From the NCBI GenBank assembly GCA_030729045.1, contig JANQYF010000008.1, positions 1-64,000 of the forward strand: a DNA stretch of 64,000 bases, read 5' to 3'. The translations under genes and the position numbers were made by a program. This DNA comes from Ilumatobacteraceae bacterium (GTDB taxonomy: Bacteria; Actinomycetota; Acidimicrobiia; Acidimicrobiales; Ilumatobacteraceae). Below the pieces are notes generated by a model that saw only the letters and a program-made list of their open reading frames with translations, was not told the DNA's origin and ran no database searches. This document shows positions 47,663-55,387 of the stretch, one piece after another. Numbering within the stretch: the first letter of the stretch is position 1; each line of letters begins with the position of its first letter.

Positions 47663-49087
47663 TTAGTCGGTTCCCGGACGTCGTTCATCTTCGGCGTTCG
47701 GGTCACCTGCATAATTCGACGGGTACGAACGACGTAGTTCGTCTTCTGTCGGCTCGTAATACTCGCGTCCTTCTGGTGGAAGTAACGCGCTAATTGCAGT
47801 CATGATTGCAGCTGTATCTGCGTCGGGATCTGTGTACCCCAGATGCACCGGCGTGCCTACCACGATGATTACTTCTGGTGGCGAAGTGACATTCGTAATA
47901 TTCGGCAGTTTGGCATTTCGTGGCCACACTTTTTCAGTTCCCCAAATTCCAATCGGAATAACTGGCGCACGTGTTGCGGCTGCCAGTTTGGCTGCACCCC
48001 ACCTGCCCTTCAGAATCGGATCAAAAAATGCGCGACCGCGAGGAATGGTGCCTTGTGGCATCAACGCAACTAAGTCTCCAGCGTTGATTAATTCAGTAGC
48101 AGCAAGTAACGGTTCGTCGCTGCCAGTACCGCGTTCTACACGGATACCACCAAGCGCAGATGCGATTGGCCCAATGACTGGGGCATCAAACACTTCTTTC
48201 TTACCGAGGAAACGCACTGCCCGACCGGTCTTTGCAACAGCAAGCGATACAGCAGCAATATCGAAATAACTGCGGTGGTTTCCACACAGAATCGCTGCAC
48301 TGTCTTTCGGGATGTTTTCTGTACCCGTAATTGTGAATCGTGCGTATGGAAACACTTCCGGGCGCGCGAACTTCATAAGAAGCTGTTGAGCTTCCAAGCC
48401 AATAACTGGCACCTTTGCAACGCCATGCGGAACATCAAGGTGCATTACCGGCCAACGGCGTGCAGCAGCCATGAGACGAAGGCGCCAATCAGGGTTCACA
48501 CAATGCGGAAACCCCACAGAGGCCAGCAACGGCTCATCAAACACACTGTCGCTATACGCGTACGAACCTGACAGATCAACATCATTCTCTTGAGACCACG
48601 CGCGTACTGCATCGCGCTTACCGCGTGACCACACATAGGTGCCGTCAAGTTCTCCGGTGTACACACCTTCACTGTCAACACCATACGTAGTTGCAATCAC
48701 TGCGTCGAACCCCATGAGATCTGCGAACGGTTCAATGAGGTCACGTGGCGTAGTAGTTGCAAGTACAACACTTCGGCCTTCAGCACGATGTGAGTCAATA
48801 ACTTTTTGTGCATACGGTTGCACCATTGCCACTAAGTCAGGTGCAGCAATTCGCGCAGCTTCTCGCACTTCATCACGACTATGTCCACGCATTGCAAGAA
48901 CTGCTTGACGCCCGAGAACCATCGAGGGCAAGTTCTCACCAAACGTTTCAAAAATTGAATACATCAATGACTCGCCTGGAATTGTGCGAGTCACAATTCC
49001 TGTTTCACGAAGAACCCTGCTGACTACATGCGCAGAAGCACCAGACAAAATCGTTCTGTCGAGATCAAAGAAAGCTGCATGTGCCAC
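47663..49087 (-). CDS. HAD-IB phosphatase fused to PlsC-type acyltransferase
   Basis: 474 residues. N-terminal ~210: HAD superfamily subfamily IB, with motif I FFDLDRTIL, motif II VLATTTPRD and motif III-IV SYAYSDSVFDEPLL. C-terminal ~230: 1-acyl-glycerol-3-phosphate acyltransferase domain with NHRSYFD (HX4D) and LMPQGTIPRG in place of FPEGT. It may act in phospholipid or lysophosphatidate metabolism; substrates unproven. The start is GTG 49087 with TAACCT 6 nt upstream (49094-49099), so a leaderless transcript begins just after the 6C RNA terminator. Confidence 0.9.
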   Translation of the reverse strand: MAHAAFFDLDRTILSGASAHVVSRVLRETGIVTRTIPGESLMYSIFETFGENLPSMVLGRQAVLAMRGHSRDEVREAARIAAPDLVAMVQPYAQKVIDSHRAEGRSVVLATTTPRDLIEPFADLMGFDAVIATTYGVDSEGVYTGELDGTYVWSRGKRDAVRAWSQENDVDLSGSYAYSDSVFDEPLLASVGFPHCVNPDWRLRLMAAARRWPVMHLDVPHGVAKVPVIGLEAQQLLMKFARPEVFPYARFTITGTENIPKDSAAILCGNHRSYFDIAAVSLAVAKTGRAVRFLGKKEVFDAPVIGPIASALGGIRVERGTGSDEPLLAATELINAGDLVALMPQGTIPRGRAFFDPILKGRWGAAKLAAATRAPVIPIGIWGTEKVWPRNAKLPNITNVTSPPEVIIVVGTPVHLGYTDPDADTAAIMTAISALLPPEGREYYEPTEDELRRSYPSNYAGDPNAEDERRPGTD

Positions 49088-49141
49088 GAGCGAAGGTTAT
49101 GCCAACAAAACACGAGCCCGTTCCGCCATGACCCCAGAAAT

Positions 49142-49254
49142 GGGAAAGACCCCGCATAAGCGGGGCCTCTCAACCGAAACCCAATGATCGGGGGGGATCA
49201 TCTTGGTGGGTTCTTTCGGCCGGACGATGGGGGGCATGTCCGGCGCGATCTGTT
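49142..49254 (-). ncRNA. 6C small RNA
   Basis: Minus-strand RNA of about 110 nt with the two defining hairpins of the actinobacterial 6C RNA. The first has arms at 49238-49244/49219-49225 (7 bp, GCCGGAC/GTCCGGC) with a loop containing CCCCCC. The second has arms 49196-49201/49184-49189 (ATGATC/GATCAT) with a loop of exactly six C. They are followed by an intrinsic terminator. A consensus promoter lies directly upstream. In mycobacteria the homologous RNA (B11) also lies, as far as I recall, beside a HAD-IB gene, as here. Family assignment rests on the C-loops and order; the exact 5' end is inferred from the -10 box. Confidence 0.88.
49148..49167 (-). terminator. Intrinsic terminator of the 6C RNA
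   Basis: Stem GGCCCCGC/GCGGGGTC (one G-U pair) with a TTAT loop, followed on the minus strand by TTT. The only strong intrinsic terminator I find in the window. Its orientation fits the 6C RNA, not either flanking protein gene, both of which start away from it. Confidence 0.78.
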
Positions 49255-49260
49255 AGTGAA

Positions 49261-49289
49261 ATTATGCACGAGTTGGCACCATCATTCAA
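49261..49289 (-). promoter_or_regulatory. Promoter of the 6C RNA
   Basis: On the minus strand TTGAAT (49289-49284) and CATAAT (49266-49261) are separated by exactly 17 nt, a strong sigma-70-type promoter. Transcription would begin near 49254, about 10 nt before the first 6C hairpin. Confidence 0.75.
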
Positions 49290-49300
49290 GTTGAACGAGG

Positions 49301-49315
49301 CGATAGTTGCTATCG
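49301..49315. promoter_or_regulatory. Palindrome upstream of the LysR gene
   Basis: CGATAG-TTG-CTATCG is a perfect inverted repeat 45 bp before the LysR ATG and 12 bp upstream of the 6C -35 box. LysR regulators commonly bind ATA/TAT-containing palindromes next to their own gene, so an autoregulatory site is plausible. It could also affect the 6C promoter. Confidence 0.45.
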
Positions 49316-49360
49316 TTTTAAGAGATAGGTTCTCGGTGAGCCAGAAACGAGGTCTTCCCT

Positions 49361-50314
49361 ATGGAAATCAAGCAGTTACAGAGTTTGGTGGCCATCGCCG
49401 ACCATGGCACATTTTCGGCCGCGGCCAAAGCCCTCGACACCGTCCAGTCCAATGTGTCAGCCCACATAGGTCGCCTTGAGAAGGAACTGGGCACTTCCCT
49501 CATTGATCGCTCTTCTGGAGTACTGACAGACGAAGGCGACATCGTGGCGGTTAGGGCTCGGCGCATCTTGCATGAAATGGAAGACATCGATGCCGACATT
49601 CATTCACTCGGATCTTCTACTACCGGTGAATGTCGCATCGGAAGTATCGGCACCACTGCCCGGTGGCTGATGCCATCTCTCTTGGCATCACTGCAACGTC
49701 ATCATCCGGGCGTGCACACCACAGTCGTTGAAGGCGTAACAAGTTCGCTCATATCGCGACTGACAAGTGGCGAGATTGATGCAGCAATAGTGCATCTACC
49801 CATTACGGATTCAAGTCTTGATGTAAAAGAATTGTTCGTAGAAGAGTTGTTTCTTATTGCACCAAAATCTCATGTACTAGCAACGCACAAGACGATCAGT
49901 TTGGAAGAGTTGTCATTGCATCCCATTCTTCTTGCGCCTCGCGGCACAGCACAACGCCGCATTATTGATAGAGCTGCTGCAAACCTGGGAGTCGCACTGC
50001 AATCGCAAGCAGAAATTGACGGCGTTCGTCTGATGGCTTCGCTGGTATTTGAAGGTTTCGGTGCTGCAATTGTTCCGGCAAGTGCTGTACCTGGATGGCT
50101 TGAAGGAAACTTTGTGCGCATTCCTGTTCCTGAATTACCCCAGCGCGTTGTCGGCTGGGTACAGCGCCCTCGTCCACGGCCAAACAGAGCAACCCTCGCT
50201 GTTCGTGACAGAGCGTTTGACATGGTGAACCGTCACGGGCCGAAACAGCCAGGCATCTCGATTGAAATCGGTGCAAAACCCACCAAGGGAAGCCTCGGCC
50301 CGCTCACTGTCTAG
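49361..50314 (+). CDS. LysR-type transcriptional regulator
   Basis: 317 residues. N-terminal winged helix-turn-helix: LQSLVAIADHGTFSAAAKALDTVQSNVSAHIGRLEKELG, with the typical SNVSAHI recognition helix; then a two-lobe periplasmic-binding-protein-like effector domain (GSIGTTARWLMPSLLASL...; LLAPRGTAQRRIID; FGAAIVPASAVPGW). Effector unknown. The leader of about 40 nt or more contains a palindrome, and GAGG precedes the ATG by a slightly long spacing. The carboxyltransferase gene begins 10 nt after its stop. Confidence 0.94.
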   Translation: MEIKQLQSLVAIADHGTFSAAAKALDTVQSNVSAHIGRLEKELGTSLIDRSSGVLTDEGDIVAVRARRILHEMEDIDADIHSLGSSTTGECRIGSIGTTARWLMPSLLASLQRHHPGVHTTVVEGVTSSLISRLTSGEIDAAIVHLPITDSSLDVKELFVEELFLIAPKSHVLATHKTISLEELSLHPILLAPRGTAQRRIIDRAAANLGVALQSQAEIDGVRLMASLVFEGFGAAIVPASAVPGWLEGNFVRIPVPELPQRVVGWVQRPRPRPNRATLAVRDRAFDMVNRHGPKQPGISIEIGAKPTKGSLGPLTV

Positions 50315-50324
50315 TCTGTATGAA

Positions 50325-51698
50325 GTGAGTACGAGCCAGCCCAACACACAGAACGTGGTGGTGGAACTACAACACAAAGTTCCCGGAGCCGCGCAAGCCA
50401 ATGTCGTGGCGTTGTCTACAGGCAGACACGTTGTGTGGCTGACAGTCGACGGATCACTCCATCGCGGCGCACTCAGTGCCGCAGCCTCGTATGTCATTGC
50501 TACAGCTGCAGACACTGCGCGTACAAAAGGAATTCCACTTGTCGTACAGATGGAATCATCTGGCGCAGACATTCTTGAAGGCATTGCAGCGCTGCACGGT
50601 TGGGGCACAGCAGCAAAAGCTCTCGCTGATTGTTCTGGTGTCGTTCCCACAATCAGCATTGTCACGGGGCCTGCTGTTTCTGGCCCCGCACTACTTCTTG
50701 GTTTATCCGACTTTGTCGTTATGACAGAAGATGCATACGCGTTTGTAAGCGGCCCCACGATGGTTGTTGAGTTCACGGGCATTGATGTCAGCACAGATGA
50801 ACTTGGTGGCGCAGGAACTCACGCACGACACAGTGGCGTCAGTTCCGTTGTTGTTGCCGACCTAGAAGCAGCAACATTGTGGCTTGAAGAGTTGCTCGAA
50901 TATCTCCCCACTGGTGTTGATCAACTCGCGCCCGTTCAGCCGACTTCCGACCCTGATGACAGATTGACTCCAGAAGCAGGCGACCTAATTCCCACAACGT
51001 CAACAGGCAGTTACGACGTTCGTCATGTCATTGAATCAATTGCTGATGATGGCGTTTACTTTGAAATGAAACCGTGGTGGGCCAGCAACGTTGTCACGGC
51101 ATTTGCACACATGGCTGGCTACCCCATTGGCATCGTTGCGAACCAACCAATCTCTCTTGCTGGCACTCTCGATATTCCGGCTTCGCAAAAGGCCGCTCGA
51201 TTTGTCGCGTTCTGTGATGCATTCAACATTCCCGTACTCACGTTGGTCGATACCCCTGGCTTTTATCCGGGCAAGGATCTTGAGTGGCGCGGCATGATTC
51301 GCCATGGCGCACAGTTGGTGTTTGCATACGCTCGGGCCACCGTGCCCCGCATTTGTGTTGTACTGCGCAAGTCCTACGGCGGTGCCTACATCGTGATGGA
51401 CTCAAAAGAAATGGGCAACGACTTGAGTCTTGCGTGGCCATGCGCCGAATTAGCAGTCATGGGTGCTGGCCAGGCTGCGGCAATTCTGCAGCGGCGAGCC
51501 ACACCCGAAGAACGGGCCGAGTTCGAAGCCGACTATTCAGCCCGATTATTGAACCCGTACATCGCCGCCGAGCGTGGTTATATCGACGCCGTTATTGACC
51601 CTGCAGACACTCGCCGAGAGATTTGTGCAGCGCTTCACATGCTTCGTGACAAACGCGAACGTTTAGTTTCTCGCAAACACGACAACACTCCGTTGTAG
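50325..51698 (+). CDS. Acyl-CoA carboxylase carboxyltransferase-family protein
   Basis: 457 residues of the biotin-dependent carboxyltransferase family, with two crotonase-like halves. The N-half is divergent (MESSGADILEGIAALHGWG; VTGPAVSGPALLLGLSDFVVM; FVSGPTMVVEFTG). The C-half is canonical: DTPGFYPGKDLEWRGMIRHGAQLVFAYA, LRKSYGGAYIVMDSKEMGNDLSLAWP and NPYIAAERGYIDAVIDP. It is shorter than typical PccB (~520). No biotin carboxylase or BCCP gene is adjacent, so acetyl- versus propionyl-CoA specificity is open. GTG 50325 has TAGTCT 7 nt upstream, overlapping the lysR stop. Confidence 0.9.
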   Translation: MSTSQPNTQNVVVELQHKVPGAAQANVVALSTGRHVVWLTVDGSLHRGALSAAASYVIATAADTARTKGIPLVVQMESSGADILEGIAALHGWGTAAKALADCSGVVPTISIVTGPAVSGPALLLGLSDFVVMTEDAYAFVSGPTMVVEFTGIDVSTDELGGAGTHARHSGVSSVVVADLEAATLWLEELLEYLPTGVDQLAPVQPTSDPDDRLTPEAGDLIPTTSTGSYDVRHVIESIADDGVYFEMKPWWASNVVTAFAHMAGYPIGIVANQPISLAGTLDIPASQKAARFVAFCDAFNIPVLTLVDTPGFYPGKDLEWRGMIRHGAQLVFAYARATVPRICVVLRKSYGGAYIVMDSKEMGNDLSLAWPCAELAVMGAGQAAAILQRRATPEERAEFEADYSARLLNPYIAAERGYIDAVIDPADTRREICAALHMLRDKRERLVSRKHDNTPL

Positions 51699-51803
51699 TT
51701 GTCTGTTCACCCGTTTGAGTGGGTTTCAGCCTGCCCGTTCGCCTAACCTGTCTTCGGGGGAGAAAGCCCTCGCACGCAAAAATTACAGTCGAGGAGATCC
51801 CAC

Positions 51804-53072
51804 ATGACTGACACAATCACCATCACAGATGACAGAACCGGAAAAACAGTAACCGTTCCCATCACAGGCGGAGTCTTTAGTTCAGCCGCATTGCGCGAAC
51901 TAGACCCAAGCCTTTTCATGTACGACCCTGCATATCTCTCCACCGCATCTTGTGCCTCCTCCATTACTTACCTCGACGGCGATGCCGGCATTCTTCGCTA
52001 TCGCGGAATCCCTATCGAGCAGCTTGCTGAAAACTCAACATTTCTTGAAGTCGCCTACCTGCTAATCAAGGGCGAACTGCCAACCACGCAAGAGCTTGAA
52101 AAATGGGAACTTGATGTCACACATCACACCATGATTCACGAAAACATGCGTAAGCGCTTTGTTGATGGATTCCATTACGACGCTCACCCAATGGGAATGT
52201 TCATTTCTGCAATTGCGGCACTCGGAACTTTCTATGACGACGCAAAAGACATCTTTGATAAGGACTCACTCGAAAAGCAAGTAGTGCGTCTTGTTGCAAA
52301 GGTTCCGACTATCGCAGCGATGTGTTACCGCTTTAGCCAGGGACTCCCCTTTGTTTCACCAAACAATGCATTGTCATACGGCGAAAACTTCCTCAACATG
52401 ATGTTCAAGATTGGCGATGACTACAAGGTCAACCCAGTCCTTGCCCATGCAATGGATGTTCTGTTTATTCTCCATGCTGACCACGAACAGAACTGCGGCA
52501 CCACTGCAATGCGTGTTGTTAGCTCCGCCAACTCAGACCCATACACAGCTACTGCAGCAGCAGCTGCTGCTCTGTACGGCCCACTTCATGGTGGCGCTAA
52601 CGAAGCGGTTGTTCGCATGCTCACCGAGATTGGCGACATCAAGAATGTTCCTGCATTCGTCGAAAGCGTTAAGGCCGGCGAAGGCAAATTGATGGGCTTT
52701 GGTCATCGCGTCTATAAGAACTTTGACCCTCGTGCCACCATCATCAAGAAGGCTGCATACGACGTCTTTGAAGTGACAGGAAAGAACCCTCTCCTTGAAA
52801 TCGCACTTGAGCTTGAAAAAGTTGCATTGAACGATGAGTACTTCATCAAGCGCAAGCTGTACCCGAACGTTGACTTCTACTCAGGGCTCATTTACCAAGC
52901 ACTCGGTTTCCCAGTAGACATGTTCACCGTGTTGTTCGCCATCCCCCGCACGGTTGGCTGGCTTACTCACATGCAAGAACTGTTGAACGACAAAGAACAA
53001 AAGATCAGCCGTCCTCGCCAGTGGTACACCGGCCACGACGAACGCCCGTACGTTCCTGTCGCGAAGCGTTAA
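51804..53072 (+). CDS. gltA: Citrate synthase
   Basis: Condenses acetyl-CoA and oxaloacetate. 422 residues, the type II (GltA) length with an N-terminal beta domain. Catalytic residues are in the LFILHADHEQNCGTTAMR, YGPLHGGANEAV and MGFGHRVYKNFDPRA segments (His, His, and later Asp in VDFYSGLIYQALG). A strong GAGGAG ribosome-binding site (51791-51796) lies 7 nt before the ATG, in contrast with leaderless neighbours, fitting a highly expressed gene. Confidence 0.98.
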   Translation: MTDTITITDDRTGKTVTVPITGGVFSSAALRELDPSLFMYDPAYLSTASCASSITYLDGDAGILRYRGIPIEQLAENSTFLEVAYLLIKGELPTTQELEKWELDVTHHTMIHENMRKRFVDGFHYDAHPMGMFISAIAALGTFYDDAKDIFDKDSLEKQVVRLVAKVPTIAAMCYRFSQGLPFVSPNNALSYGENFLNMMFKIGDDYKVNPVLAHAMDVLFILHADHEQNCGTTAMRVVSSANSDPYTATAAAAAALYGPLHGGANEAVVRMLTEIGDIKNVPAFVESVKAGEGKLMGFGHRVYKNFDPRATIIKKAAYDVFEVTGKNPLLEIALELEKVALNDEYFIKRKLYPNVDFYSGLIYQALGFPVDMFTVLFAIPRTVGWLTHMQELLNDKEQKISRPRQWYTGHDERPYVPVAKR

Positions 53073-53080
53073 AGAATCCG

Positions 53081-54061
53081 TCAGGCGACGGTAATTACGA
53101 TTTTGCCAACATTGCCATTGGTGGCCATGTATTCATGCGCCGAAGCTATATCTGCAAACGCATACACGGAGTCAATCACTGGCTTTAACTGACCAGTTGA
53201 AAACAACGGCAACATCTCGGAAGCGAATCGCTGACTAATAGCGATCTTTTCCTCAAGTGGCCGAGCCCGTAGCACAGTACCTGTGATTGATGCTCGCTTG
53301 CCGAGTAGTAAACCAACGTTGAACGGCACTGGCTTGCCAGCCATAACGCCAACTTGGATGATGTGGCCCTTTACGGCAAGTGATGCAACATTGCGTTCTA
53401 CATAATCGCCACCGATGACATCAAGAATGACATCGACTCCAGCACCACCAGTTGCAGTTGCTACCTCAGCAACAAAGTCTTGTGTTCCGTAATCAACAAC
53501 GACATCCGCTCCCAGCGCACGACACGCTTCTACTTTTCCACCGGAACATGTAACAACAATGCGTGCACCAATGGCCTTACAGATTTGAATTGCAGCAGTG
53601 CCTACGCCAGAAGCACCAGCATGCACCATTGCCCAGCGACCAGAAGTGAGACCACCCTGCACAACAAGTGCGTCCCATGCAGTGATAAACACCTCGGGAA
53701 TTCCTGCAGCGTCGTGCAACGACATACCTGATGGCACAGCCATTGCTTGGCGTTCATGAATAGCAAGCTGCTCTGCGTATGCGCCACCGCTTGCGATTCC
53801 CATTACGCGATCACCAATTGACCACGCGGTTACTTTGTCACCAATTGCAGCAACTGTTCCCGCAAATTCAAGACCAGGAATCTCTGGTCCACTAGGAAAT
53901 GGGTTCGGGTAAAAGCCCATACGTTGCAATAAGTCAGCTCGATTTAGCGCTGTTGCAGCAACAGTGACCAAAATGTCTTGTTCACCAATGATTGGTGATG
54001 CAACATCTTCAAATTGGAGAACGTCTGGCCCTCCGTGTGAACGAAGGACTACAGCACGCAT
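53081..54061 (-). CDS. Zinc-independent quinone oxidoreductase-type MDR protein
   Basis: 326-residue medium-chain dehydrogenase/reductase of the NADPH:quinone oxidoreductase/PIG3 group. ALNRADLLQRMGFYPNPFPSGPEIPGLEFAG at the N-terminus, no catalytic zinc ligands, Rossmann segment VHAGASGVGTAAIQICKA, and VILDVIGGDYVERN. It reduces quinones or enones with NADPH; the physiological substrate is unknown. It starts 5 nt after the icd stop, so icd and this gene probably form an operon, possibly linking NADPH production to use. Confidence 0.92.
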   Translation of the reverse strand: MRAVVLRSHGGPDVLQFEDVASPIIGEQDILVTVAATALNRADLLQRMGFYPNPFPSGPEIPGLEFAGTVAAIGDKVTAWSIGDRVMGIASGGAYAEQLAIHERQAMAVPSGMSLHDAAGIPEVFITAWDALVVQGGLTSGRWAMVHAGASGVGTAAIQICKAIGARIVVTCSGGKVEACRALGADVVVDYGTQDFVAEVATATGGAGVDVILDVIGGDYVERNVASLAVKGHIIQVGVMAGKPVPFNVGLLLGKRASITGTVLRARPLEEKIAISQRFASEMLPLFSTGQLKPVIDSVYAFADIASAHEYMATNGNVGKIVITVA

Positions 54062-54066
54062 GGTGA

Positions 54067-55284
54067 TTAGGCCATCTTTGCTTGAAGGCGACGATCAAGT
54101 GCTTCAAGGAAGTCTTCAGTTGTCAACCATGGAGCATCCTTTGAAATCAGGATTGAAAGATCCTTTGTCATTTCGCCAGCTTCAATTGTTTCAACGCAGA
54201 CACGCTCGAGAAGTTCAGCAAATTCAAGAAGCTTCGGGTTGTTGTCTAGCTTGCCGCGGTGCTTCAGGCCGCCAGTCCATGCATAGATCGATGCAACAGG
54301 GTTCGTTGAAGTCTTGTTGCCCTTCTGGTGTTCGCGATAATGACGAGTCACTGTTCCGTGTGCAGCTTCTGCCTCGACAGTGCGGCCATCCGGTGTCATC
54401 AATACTGATGTCATCAGACCAAGTGATCCGAAACCTTGAGCAACGGTGTCTGACTGCACGTCACCGTCATAGTTCTTACATGCCCAGAGGTATCCGCCTT
54501 CCCACTTCATCGCGCATGCAACCATGTCGTCAATGAGGCGGTGCTCGTAGGTAAGACCTGCTTTGTCGAAATCAGCTTTGAACTCATTAACAAAGACTTC
54601 TTCAAACAAATCTTTGAACTGACCGTCGTAGGCCTTCAAGATGGTGTTCTTGGTGCTCATGTACACGGGGTAATTGCGTGACAAGCCGTAACGAAGCGAC
54701 GCGCGAGCAAAGTCACGAATGCTGTCGTTGAAGTTGTACATACCCATGGTGACGCCGCCGTCTTTGCCAAACTTTGCAACTTCAAACTGCATTGGTTCAC
54801 TGCCGTCTTCTGGCGTGTAGGTCATTGTGACCGTGCCAGCGCCTGGAACTTTGAAGTCTGTTGCCTTGTACTGGTCACCATGCGCGTGACGACCAATAAC
54901 GATTGGCTTGGTCCAGCCGGGAACCAGGCGTGGAATGTTTGAACAAATGATTGGCTCACGGAATACAACGCCGCCGAGAATGTTACGAATGGTGCCGTTT
55001 GGCGACTTCCACATTTTCTTTAGGCCGAATTCTTCAACACGTTGTTCGTCTGGGGTGATGGTGGCACACTTCACGCCGACTCCATGCTTCAAGATTGCGT
55101 TGGCTGAATCGATAGTGACCTGGTCATCTGTTGCATCGCGGTGTTCCATACCAAGGTCGTAGTACTCAAGATTGATATCGAGGTACGGCACAATAAGACG
55201 GTCCTTAATGAACTGCCAGATGATGCGAGTCATTTCATCGCCATCGAGTTCGACGACCGTATTTTCAACCTTGATCTTTGCCAC
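54067..55284 (-). CDS. icd: NADP-dependent isocitrate dehydrogenase, eukaryotic-type
   Basis: Oxidative decarboxylation of isocitrate to 2-oxoglutarate, producing NADPH. The 405-residue sequence is of the type II homodimeric (IDH1/IDH2-like) kind: [31 protein letters not shown], the signature [23 protein letters not shown], and [28 protein letters not shown]. The start is GTG 55284 with GAGGTG as ribosome-binding site. It lies 2.2 kb from gltA and 6.4 kb from acnA. Confidence 0.98.
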   Translation of the reverse strand: MAKIKVENTVVELDGDEMTRIIWQFIKDRLIVPYLDINLEYYDLGMEHRDATDDQVTIDSANAILKHGVGVKCATITPDEQRVEEFGLKKMWKSPNGTIRNILGGVVFREPIICSNIPRLVPGWTKPIVIGRHAHGDQYKATDFKVPGAGTVTMTYTPEDGSEPMQFEVAKFGKDGGVTMGMYNFNDSIRDFARASLRYGLSRNYPVYMSTKNTILKAYDGQFKDLFEEVFVNEFKADFDKAGLTYEHRLIDDMVACAMKWEGGYLWACKNYDGDVQSDTVAQGFGSLGLMTSVLMTPDGRTVEAEAAHGTVTRHYREHQKGNKTSTNPVASIYAWTGGLKHRGKLDNNPKLLEFAELLERVCVETIEAGEMTKDLSILISKDAPWLTTEDFLEALDRRLQAKMA

Positions 55285-55387
55285 GGGAACACCTCATTCT
55301 TTGTGTCGGCAGTGTGCCGAATCTCACTTGTATCAGACTTGTACACAATAGCGTTTCACGCGGGGCTGCGCCCTACCATCTTCTCTA

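Noticed and set aside
49148-49167. Hairpin as terminator of a flanking protein gene
   Set aside because: Both flanking genes start away from this point; the T-rich side is on the minus strand after the 6C RNA.
49184-49235. G-runs of six to seven G as possible G-quadruplex or assembly artefact
   Set aside because: They are the complements of the two six-C hairpin loops of the 6C RNA, each with perfectly matched stems.
50135-50794. 219-codon minus-strand open frame across the LysR/carboxyltransferase junction
   Set aside because: Low-complexity Ser/Thr/Ala composition and full overlap with two well-supported genes.
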